Source: Desulfitobacterium_A sp034927245 (GTDB lineage: Bacteria; Bacillota; Desulfitobacteriia; Desulfitobacteriales; Desulfitobacteriaceae). From it: a DNA stretch of 64,000 nucleotides. Below the pieces are notes generated by a model. The model did not search any database. It was not told the origin of the DNA and saw nothing but the letters and a program-made list of their open reading frames with translations. The position numbers were made by a program, and so were the translations under genes. Positions 33,430 to 40,064 of the stretch are shown here, one piece after another. The stretch spans positions 60,042-124,041 of the forward strand of contig NZ_JAYFQK010000024.1 of the NCBI RefSeq assembly GCF_034927245.1. Direction: 5' to 3'. The first letter of the stretch is position 1; every line of letters starts with the position of its first letter.

Positions 33430-34962
33430 TTATTCAGCATCTTTATTTGATGGTGCTTTCATTACCCAGCCGGTTTTATTCACTTCTTTAAAGAAGGAAA
33501 TCGGGATAATAATACAAACAATCATCATCGGTAAGCCGCCTAATACTGAGGCCGTTTGTAAAGGCTTAAGTCCTCCTAACATGAGAAGCGATATTGCTAA
33601 TGTTCCAAGAAGCACCGCCCATACCACCCGATTTAATCTTGAGGGTTCATCATTCTCTGTGATTCCTTTGGTCGTAACCATCGCCAAAGTATAAGCGACA
33701 CCGTTAATGAATGTGGCTGTAGAAATGAAGGCGTAAAGAAGAAGAACCGGTAAAACCACTGTACTTAAGGGAAGGGTAGCCCAAATCTCAACAATCGCCC
33801 GAGCCGCACCCGATTGTTCCATGATCTTGCCAATATCCAATAGTCCTTGATAATGTACATACATCGCATGATTAGTAAATACAGCGAAGAAAACCATTTC
33901 TCCCAGAACAATAGCTCCCAATACCGCCGAAGCAAATTGGCGAACCGTTCTCCCTTTGGAAATCCGTACAAGATAGATGGAGTAGGTAATAACACAGTTC
34001 AGGAACCAAGCCCAATAGAAAATCGTCCAGCCTTGCGGGAACCCTGATTTTCCATAAGGATCAGTGTAGAGAGTCATTCGGGTAATATTATGGAGCATCG
34101 TTCCAAGGGCATCTGTAAAACCGTTGAGAATGAATGCCGTAGGACCAAACACGGCGACAAATATAATGACTCCAAAAGCTAAATAAACCCTGATATCGCT
34201 GAGAACTTTAATCCCTTTCTGTAATCCCAAATAGACGCTTGTCGAGAATAAAACAATCCAAGCAATGAGAATCCAACCATCAAGGGATAACGTATGTTGA
34301 ACTCCAAAAATCTTAGAAAGCAGTTCGGCTACAAGAGGAGTTCCTAAACCTAACGATGTTCCTACTCCCGCAACCATTCCGACGATATAAAGAATATCGA
34401 TAATCTTACCTGTAAGTCCGTCCTTATGCTTGCCTAAAATTCCGCACACACTACTGGGTTTGACAACATCTCTTTTTTTAACAAAGAAGTTATAACCAAT
34501 CGCCACACCTACAACAACGTACATTGCAGTTGGAATAAGTCCCCAGTGGTACATACCGTAACAGGACGCCCACTGTGCCGCTTCAACCGAAAATGGCTGA
34601 GCCCCAAAAGGCGGGGATTGCATGTAATAGAACCATTCAATGGTTGCCCAATAGATAAGGGCTGCACTTGAGGTTGAAGTAAAGATCATTCCCAACCATG
34701 TACTCGTTTTAAATTCCGGTTCGCCCTCGCCAAACTTCTTATCTTTTAACTTGCCGAAGATAAGATACATAGCAATCAAGAAAAGAATAACGACATACCA
34801 TTCAAAAGCCCACCCCAGTTTGTCTGTGGTCCAGCTCAGGGCGCTATTCGATATCTCGTTCGCTCTCTTAGGATCCTTAATGATTAATGCGCAAAGAATA
34901 GATATTAGTAATAATGGCGGCCAAAAGATGACATGATCAATTTTCATTTTTTTCTTTTCCAA
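33430..34962 (-). CDS. caiT: BCCT-family betaine transporter CaiT
   Basis: This is a 12-span betaine/carnitine/choline transporter of 510 residues. It matches the CaiT branch from memory: an early NLGWAFEWY-like block, TSSAALIYW, GLQKGIKVLSDIR and FPQGWTIFYWAWF. The Arg of SDIR aligns with CaiT Arg262, which replaces a sodium in the E. coli antiporter. The second Trp of the substrate box (FYWAWW) is Phe here, and the position of CaiT Met331 appears to be Tyr, so substrate preference or coupling may differ. It is the first gene of the operon, about 100 nt downstream of the predicted sigma-54 start site. It would import carnitine in exchange for gamma-butyrobetaine or a relative. Confidence 0.88.
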   Translation of the reverse strand: MEKKKMKIDHVIFWPPLLLISILCALIIKDPKRANEISNSALSWTTDKLGWAFEWYVVILFLIAMYLIFGKLKDKKFGEGEPEFKTSTWLGMIFTSTSSAALIYWATIEWFYYMQSPPFGAQPFSVEAAQWASCYGMYHWGLIPTAMYVVVGVAIGYNFFVKKRDVVKPSSVCGILGKHKDGLTGKIIDILYIVGMVAGVGTSLGLGTPLVAELLSKIFGVQHTLSLDGWILIAWIVLFSTSVYLGLQKGIKVLSDIRVYLAFGVIIFVAVFGPTAFILNGFTDALGTMLHNITRMTLYTDPYGKSGFPQGWTIFYWAWFLNCVITYSIYLVRISKGRTVRQFASAVLGAIVLGEMVFFAVFTNHAMYVHYQGLLDIGKIMEQSGAARAIVEIWATLPLSTVVLPVLLLYAFISTATFINGVAYTLAMVTTKGITENDEPSRLNRVVWAVLLGTLAISLLMLGGLKPLQTASVLGGLPMMIVCIIIPISFFKEVNKTGWVMKAPSNKDAE

Positions 34963-35074
34963 GACTTAGTTCCCCCTTAATTAAGTGGATTTGACAGGCT
35001 TTGATTCGTTCTTTTCCGTTCCCCCTTATCTTGTGATGATATTAAAACTTGGAATCATTTACGCCTTTTATATA

Positions 35075-35090
35075 AGCAATTTCTATGCCA
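35075..35090 (-). promoter_or_regulatory. Sigma-54 (-24/-12) promoter of the cai/fix operon
   Basis: The minus strand reads TGGCATAGAAATTGCT, matching the consensus TGGCAC-N5-TTGCW at all defined positions except one. The GG and GC dinucleotides have the required spacing. It lies about 115 bp upstream of caiT, on the correct strand. The 471-bp gap 34963-35433 otherwise holds the palindrome, the terminator of the next gene and AT-rich sequence. Confidence 0.8.
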
Positions 35091-35143
35091 ATAATATTCT
35101 TTTCCTATTTGAGGTTTTTATTCAAATTAGCATTTACGGTTAT

Positions 35144-35161
35144 CAGACAAGTACTTGTCTG
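35144..35161. promoter_or_regulatory. 18-bp palindrome, candidate activator-binding site
   Basis: CAGACAAGTACTTGTCTG is a perfect 18-bp palindrome. It lies 54 bp upstream of the -24 element, a common place for enhancer-binding proteins. A further half-site-like ACAAG follows at 35164-35168. The activator encoded at 21076-22560 is the natural candidate. Confidence 0.6.
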
Positions 35162-35358
35162 TACAAGTTTAATCCTTATATATCCTTTTCTTACACAAGA
35201 TGGATTATTTAAATAATAAGCATGTAAGCAGGTCGTCAAATATTTTTTACAAGTAAAATAATTTTGTCATGCATTTTTGCTTGTCTCCAATGGATATAGG
35301 GTATGTGTAAAATTTCTTTAACTACTTCTGTAAAAAAACACGCTTCCTAAGTAAAACA

Positions 35359-35406
35359 AAGGGACAGATTCATCAATTTTTAATAAAATGATTGAATCTG
35401 TCCCTT
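35359..35406 (-). terminator. Terminator of the AI-2E family gene
   Basis: A perfect 14-bp stem (AAGGGACAGATTCA at 35359-35372, TGAATCTGTCCCTT at 35393-35406) continues into an AT-rich loop. On the minus strand TTGTTTTAC follows. It lies 28 bp after the stop codon. Confidence 0.75.
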
Positions 35407-35433
35407 ACTCATATTTGAATTTATTTTACTTCA

Positions 35434-36498
35434 TTAGATTTTTAACTTGAAATGAATCACATTAGCCTTGACCAATGCATTATAGAAAATAAGCAGCAAC
35501 GGGAAAAGGATAATTCCGGCTATACCCATGACTTTGAAGCCGACCCAAATACTAATGAGCGTTGCTAATGCATTCAAGCCAATTCTCTCTCCCAGAATCT
35601 TTGGTTCGATAGCACGGCGCAAAACGGTAATCACAAGGTATAAAACAATCAATCCAACCCCAAGAAATATTTTTCCCCGAACAATCGAAAACAGTCCCCA
35701 CGGGACAAGTACAGTGCCAGTCCCTAAAACCGGTAAAATATCTACCATAATAATCAGAAGCGCTATAGCTGCCGAATAACGTACATGTAGAATAAGCAGC
35801 CCACATAAACTCACCACATAGGTAATCGAACTTAAAATGACCTGAGCTTGTAGAAAGCCAATCGTAGCATTACGTAAGTCAGTGAGAACAACTTCTACTT
35901 TTTGTCTTGTGCTATCCTTAAATAATGAGAAAAAAGCACTCTTAATTTTATTAAGATCCAAGCTTATCATATAAAGGGCCACAAAAAAGATAATCAGCAT
36001 GATAAAAAAGTTCGGGATCGCTGCCGTTATGTTAAAGGTATAGGTTCCTAAGTTAGAAATGAGGTTCAAGTTCGATAATTGACCCATTAAATTAGAATAA
36101 ATCTGTTCAATCTGTGTTTCCATTCCGGGAGGAAGGAAAAGGCTAAAATTATTGATCTGCTGAAACATATCAGAAATCCAATTTTGGATTTGTGGAATAT
36201 TCCTTTGAATATATTTGATTAAGTCATACGTTTCTTGAATAATTTTTGTTGAAAGGACATAAGTGAGGAGGGCGATTACGCCTAAGAAAAGAAAATAAGA
36301 AATATTTGCCGCTAGCGACCATTTAATTTTCAATTTCTTCATCAACCATAAATTAAAGGGTTCCAAAAGAATCGCCATAAGAAATGCAAAGATAAAGGGT
36401 AAAAAATGAGGGAATATATAATAGAAAAATAAGGGAACTAAAATAAAAGCGAGAATCACCAAAAGGGTAACCACAACTTTTTTAATATATTCTTGCAC
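35434..36498 (-). CDS. AI-2E family transporter (YtvI/PerM-like)
   Basis: This is an integral membrane protein of 354 residues with about eight spans and a central extracytoplasmic amphipathic region (about 95-140). It belongs to the AI-2E/UPF0118 family; members transport autoinducer-2, act as Na/H antiporters or, like YtvI of B. subtilis, have sporulation-associated roles. The C-terminal blocks ILPVLGTGTVLVPWGLFSI and EPKILGERIGLNALATLISIWVG are the family signature. The specific substrate is unknown. It appears monocistronic with its own terminator. Confidence 0.85.
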   Translation of the reverse strand: MQEYIKKVVVTLLVILAFILVPLFFYYIFPHFLPFIFAFLMAILLEPFNLWLMKKLKIKWSLAANISYFLFLGVIALLTYVLSTKIIQETYDLIKYIQRNIPQIQNWISDMFQQINNFSLFLPPGMETQIEQIYSNLMGQLSNLNLISNLGTYTFNITAAIPNFFIMLIIFFVALYMISLDLNKIKSAFFSLFKDSTRQKVEVVLTDLRNATIGFLQAQVILSSITYVVSLCGLLILHVRYSAAIALLIIMVDILPVLGTGTVLVPWGLFSIVRGKIFLGVGLIVLYLVITVLRRAIEPKILGERIGLNALATLISIWVGFKVMGIAGIILFPLLLIFYNALVKANVIHFKLKI

Positions 36499-36597
36499 TC
36501 TTAATCCTCACCATTCTTTCAAATAATCGCTATATACCCAATTCTAGGGTATTTTCAACACTTTGTAAATTATTCTATAGACCTCGAAACGCTAAAC

Positions 36598-36637
36598 GAC
36601 CTGTGTAAAAGATTCAGTGTCATCTTTCACACAGGTC
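36598..36637 (-). terminator. Terminator of the DAHP synthase operon
   Basis: GACCTGTGT (36598-36606) pairs with ACACAGGTC (36629-36637), extended inward by AAAAGA/TCTTT. On the minus strand the stem is followed by GTTTAGCGTTTCG, a weak T-tract. Confidence 0.65.
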
Positions 36638-36649
36638 ATATTTAACTCC

Positions 36650-37678
36650 TTATTTATTCTCGGCAATGTAATCGATAAGCTTTTCCGTGTCCTCCCAACC
36701 TAAACAGGCATCTGTAATAGATTTCCCATAGATATTTTCACCGATACCCTGGCTTCCTTCGACAAGGTAACTCTCAATCATTAAGCCCTTGACCATCTGC
36801 TGAAGCTTCGTATCATACTTTCTGCTCATCAGAACCTCCCTGGCAATTCTCGGCTGCTCATAATAACATTTCATGGAATTAGCATGATTGGTATCCACAA
36901 TGATTGCCGGGTTTTTTAGCTCTTGTTTTTCGTATTCTTTGGCCAGATAAATTAAATTTTCGTAATGATAATTAGGAATATTTCTCCCATTCCGATCAAC
37001 TGCTCCTCTTAAAATAGCATGTGTAAACGGATTGCCCGTAGATTTTACTTCCCAGCCATTATAGATGTAAGTGTGACCATGTTGGGCAGCGAAGATCGAG
37101 TTTAACATAACAGATAAGTCCCCGCTCGTCGGATTTTTCATGCCGACGGGTGTATCTACGCCGCTAACCGTCAGCCGATGTTGTTGATTTTCAACAGAAC
37201 GTGCACCTATTGCAATATATCCTAAGACATCCGCCAGATAACTATAATTTTCGGGGTAAAGCATTTCATCGGCCGCAGGCATATGGGATTCGGCTAAGGC
37301 TCTTAAATGTAAATTACGAATGGCCTTAATTCCTTCATATAAATCCGGTCCTTTTTCCGGATCAGGCTGATGCATCATCCCCTTATAGCCCTCCCCTGTC
37401 GTGCGAGGTTTATTCGTATAAATTCTGGGAATGATTAGAACCTCTTTCTTTACCTTTTCTTGGATAACTGCCAACTTGCTGATATATTCGCACACTGAAT
37501 CTTCGTTGTCTGCCGAACACGGACCGATAATCAGAAGAAAACGATCATCTTGGTTCGTTAAGATATTTCTAATTTCTTGGTCTCGTTTCTGCTTAATCTT
37601 CTCAAGATGTTTTGGCAAAGGTATCCGCGTTAAAACCTCTTCATACGTTGGTATTCTTTTAATAAATTTCATACTCAT
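36650..37678 (-). CDS. 3-deoxy-7-phosphoheptulonate synthase, class I (AroF/G/H type)
   Basis: This enzyme condenses phosphoenolpyruvate and erythrose 4-phosphate, the first step of the shikimate pathway. It has 342 residues with the class I alpha blocks LLIIGPCSADNEDSV, KPRTTGEGYKG, GARSVENQQHR, VGMKNPTSGD, DTNHANSMK and ESYLVEGSQ. The N-terminal extension before the barrel is of the feedback-regulated type, so allosteric control by an aromatic amino acid is likely. Another DAHP synthase may exist elsewhere, as Firmicutes often have the AroA(Q)/chorismate-mutase type. It is the last gene of a four-gene operon after a GNAT gene (11-nt gap). Confidence 0.9.
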   Translation of the reverse strand: MSMKFIKRIPTYEEVLTRIPLPKHLEKIKQKRDQEIRNILTNQDDRFLLIIGPCSADNEDSVCEYISKLAVIQEKVKKEVLIIPRIYTNKPRTTGEGYKGMMHQPDPEKGPDLYEGIKAIRNLHLRALAESHMPAADEMLYPENYSYLADVLGYIAIGARSVENQQHRLTVSGVDTPVGMKNPTSGDLSVMLNSIFAAQHGHTYIYNGWEVKSTGNPFTHAILRGAVDRNGRNIPNYHYENLIYLAKEYEKQELKNPAIIVDTNHANSMKCYYEQPRIAREVLMSRKYDTKLQQMVKGLMIESYLVEGSQGIGENIYGKSITDACLGWEDTEKLIDYIAENK

Positions 37679-37689
37679 CCTTCATCCTC

Positions 37690-38595
37690 CTAATCAAACG
37701 CCAAACCAAGATAACCGCTTGCTTCAGGTCTAAATTCGCTCTTATTATTTCGGCACGTCCAAAACATCCCAAAGGGATGAACTGAACCGCCTAAATTCTT
37801 TCCTCTAAATATAGGTGTACGTACAATATATTCCTGGGCGGGCAAGCATAAAGCAATCGCTTGGAGGGCAGAGGGCAGAAGTTGATCAGCAATCAGCAAT
37901 TCTTTAACCAGTACTTTATCTGAACTCAAACGTTCGATCGCCGCACAGCCCCGGACTTCGCCACTGTCCATTGCGTAAATATCGGCCCCCGACAATTGAG
38001 AAATCTTCTTCTGATAAACAATTTCATCCTCTTCATAGGCCACGTAGAGATTTCCCTTAAGCTGTTGATCGCGCCGTTGATTATACTTTTTCGGGATGAT
38101 CGGTGTAATTTTACAGGAGCAGCTTCTTTGATCAGCCATATGATCAATTTCCTTAGCCTGAAGAAGAGTTTCACGAATATAGAAGCCCTCCTGATAGCCC
38201 AATTTATGATAAAATTCAAAAAGCGGCTTTTCCGCCGGGACAAGAACAGAAAGTTCTTTATCAGCTTTACTCAGATACGCATTGCTGAACTCAATAATTT
38301 GGGTAGCAAAGCCCCTGTGCCGGTCTTGAGGGTGTGTTGCAATTGCATAAAACATTGCAGAATTCAAGCTTCGTTGCTCAGGAGTTACCACCCGGATCGG
38401 AATCTGAGTCAACATCGCCGAAATTTTGCCTTTATCAAGCAATACGATTGTATTTTCTGCCTTGTAGCGGTTCTCAAAATAAAAGTCAATAAACGTATCT
38501 GCATCTCCAAAGCAAAGCTTCCATATTTCCTTTTGACGGATAACCTCACCGTTATGAGCCGGTCTGATTTCAGTCAGTGGATGAATTTCGCCCAA
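37690..38595 (-). CDS. GNAT family N-acetyltransferase (Eis-like)
   Basis: This is an acetyltransferase of 301 residues. The N-terminal GNAT domain carries HPQDRHRGFATQII, an acetyl-CoA binding loop of the Q/RxxGxG/A type. A C-terminal half of about 140 residues, ending in CALQAIALCLPAQEYIVRTP-like sequence, resembles the sterol-carrier-like tail of Eis proteins. The TTG start follows GGAGGAAAAGTT and lies inside the end of the upstream gene (22-nt overlap), so the two are translationally coupled. The substrate is unknown. Its pairing with a DUF2156 protein and DAHP synthase has no obvious biochemical explanation. Confidence 0.8.
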   Translation of the reverse strand: MGEIHPLTEIRPAHNGEVIRQKEIWKLCFGDADTFIDFYFENRYKAENTIVLLDKGKISAMLTQIPIRVVTPEQRSLNSAMFYAIATHPQDRHRGFATQIIEFSNAYLSKADKELSVLVPAEKPLFEFYHKLGYQEGFYIRETLLQAKEIDHMADQRSCSCKITPIIPKKYNQRRDQQLKGNLYVAYEEDEIVYQKKISQLSGADIYAMDSGEVRGCAAIERLSSDKVLVKELLIADQLLPSALQAIALCLPAQEYIVRTPIFRGKNLGGSVHPFGMFWTCRNNKSEFRPEASGYLGLAFD

Positions 38596-39476
38596 AACTT
38601 TTCCTCCATTTTAACGGGATGGTAAGATAACTTCGCTTTCCTCAGCCCTTCGTAACCCATATCTTCCTCACGATTAACATAAATGATTTCGGGGTGTCTT
38701 TCTTTGATAAGAACCGCGAACTCACGGTTAATCATCTGATATGCTCCTTGTATCTCACCAAAGGCTTTTTCAATATGTATATCATAAGTATTTGAGTTAA
38801 GCTTATCTCCCATCGTAAAGGCAATGATTCTGCCATCTAAGCGCAGAAGTCCGCCCTCTAGGCCCAAGGATATAAAATTGTTAAAGCATCGGCGCACAGC
38901 GCATAATTCTTCAACAAGCTGTTCATCCTCTTCGTATCGGTTGGCTTTACACCATGCTTTATTCATTTCCCAGCATTCGGCTAAGTTCTCTAACGTGATC
39001 GGCTCAAAGCTCCAATCCGGATTTTCTTTAAAACGATTAATATGATTTCGTTTGGAGTGAAGTTTATTACCTGAAAGAGTAATGAGCTTATCGAGTAAAT
39101 AAACATAATCAAAACTGTCGCGATTTTCCTGGTACTCAAAGCCGTCGGGATATAAAATTCGCAGCTCAGCCATATTCTCAGGGGATAAACCCGCTAAAAT
39201 TAAATCATGCCCGCAGTCCTCGGCATCTTGTTTTATCACCTCTAAAACAGCCCTGACATCTCCGGAACCCGCAGGCCAGAAATAAGCCGGTTCATCGACA
39301 ATATGGCCACTTTTGACCACTAGGAAATCATTAACCTTGGCTACCCGGTACTTATATGTTTCTGCCCAGGCAAATATATTGGTAAAGTTCTGATGGCAGC
39401 CGCTCAAGTCAGCCTTAACCAGCAGCGGCTGTATCCATTCTTTGTCATTTAATTCTACGTTTTTAAAGTTAATCAT
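38574..39476 (-). CDS. DUF2156 (phosphatidylglycerol lysyltransferase C-terminal-like) protein
   Basis: This is a soluble 300-residue protein with the tandem GNAT-like fold found in the C-terminal domain of MprF. Blocks: NFTNIFAWAETYKYRVA at the start, LSGNKLHSKRNHINRFKENPDW in the middle and INREFAVLI-EIIYVNREEDMGYEGLRKAKLSYHPVKM near the end. MprF catalytic domains move an aminoacyl group from tRNA to lipid, but free-standing DUF2156 proteins have no membrane domain and their acceptor is unknown. Start: ATG, with the small DUF1905 gene 22 nt upstream. It overlaps the GNAT gene downstream. Confidence 0.8.
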   Translation of the reverse strand: MINFKNVELNDKEWIQPLLVKADLSGCHQNFTNIFAWAETYKYRVAKVNDFLVVKSGHIVDEPAYFWPAGSGDVRAVLEVIKQDAEDCGHDLILAGLSPENMAELRILYPDGFEYQENRDSFDYVYLLDKLITLSGNKLHSKRNHINRFKENPDWSFEPITLENLAECWEMNKAWCKANRYEEDEQLVEELCAVRRCFNNFISLGLEGGLLRLDGRIIAFTMGDKLNSNTYDIHIEKAFGEIQGAYQMINREFAVLIKERHPEIIYVNREEDMGYEGLRKAKLSYHPVKMEEKFWAKFIH

Positions 39477-39498
39477 GATGTCCTTTCACCTTACACTT

Positions 39499-39768
39499 TT
39501 ACTTTTCTCTCACTTGAAGAGTTACCTTGATTCGATCCCCGGGCTGCTTACCGATCTTTGCTCGAATATCTTTGCGAATTCCGATAATATGGCAAGGCGT
39601 TTTCATCTTAACAAGGCTTCCCTCATATACTTCACCATCAAACGTCGCTATAACAGGTACTCGCCCTTTACCGAATTCTGCCTTAACATCAAAGGGAATT
39701 TCGACATATGCACCGTCAATATCCGGCACTTTCTTAATTTCCGCTTCAAATGTATAGACCTTACTCAT
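39499..39768 (-). CDS. DUF1905 domain protein
   Basis: This is an 89-residue beta-barrel-type small protein. The DUF1905 blocks are visible: YTFEAEIKKVPDIDGAYVEIPFDV, GRVPVIATFDGEVYEGSL and CHIIGIRKDIRAKIGKQPGDRI. Such proteins occur alone or fused to YdeI-like domains; the function is unknown. The start is an ATG preceded by AAAAGAGGT. It is the first gene of the operon that ends with DAHP synthase. Confidence 0.82.
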   Translation of the reverse strand: MSKVYTFEAEIKKVPDIDGAYVEIPFDVKAEFGKGRVPVIATFDGEVYEGSLVKMKTPCHIIGIRKDIRAKIGKQPGDRIKVTLQVREK

Positions 39769-39865
39769 GATGTATTAACCTCTTTTAAATTTATGAAATA
39801 CATAATTAATAATTCTTATATTATATCATACTATTTTTAGAGCTACCACGAAATATAGAAAACCC

Positions 39866-39986
39866 GGCTTTCGCCACGTCAGTCCATAGTATGGACTGAC
39901 GCACTTGTTGCCTTAGCGAGAGCGAAAGCCGCTGGTTGCACTTATACTATCAACCGATAAAAACTTATATATTCTGATAAGTATAA
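39866..39986. repeat. Nested palindromic intergenic repeat, copy 2
   Basis: An outer stem GGCTTTCGC/GCGAAAGCC (39866-39874, 39922-39930) encloses an inner perfect 10-bp stem GTCAGTCCAT/ATGGACTGAC (39878-39900). The distal part TTGCACTTA (39936), AAAACTTATA (39960), GTATAA (39981) matches the element at 10557-10690 in order and spacing. It occupies most of the 296-bp gap between the DUF1905 gene and the P-type ATPase gene; no gene is visible in it. Confidence 0.65.
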
Positions 39987-40064
39987 CAAAATGCGCTGTA
40001 ATAATGAGGTACAATAATTATACTAAAGATCTCCAAGAATACAATAACTGAGAGGTGATTGCAG

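Noticed and set aside
34963..35074. Riboswitch in the caiT leader
   Set aside because: The leader between the sigma-54 promoter and caiT is AT-rich and shows no conserved aptamer or terminator structure.
36499..36597. T-box or aromatic-amino-acid leader for DAHP synthase
   Set aside because: The gene is last in an operon that starts at 39768; no T-box sequence or leader peptide with aromatic codons was found upstream of either point.
37996..38625. 209-codon plus-strand open frame
   Set aside because: It lies antisense to the GNAT gene, has no ribosome site and shows no domain; it is a shadow of a convincing minus-strand gene.
39442..39840. 132-codon plus-strand open frame
   Set aside because: It runs across the DUF1905 gene in antisense and has no family features.
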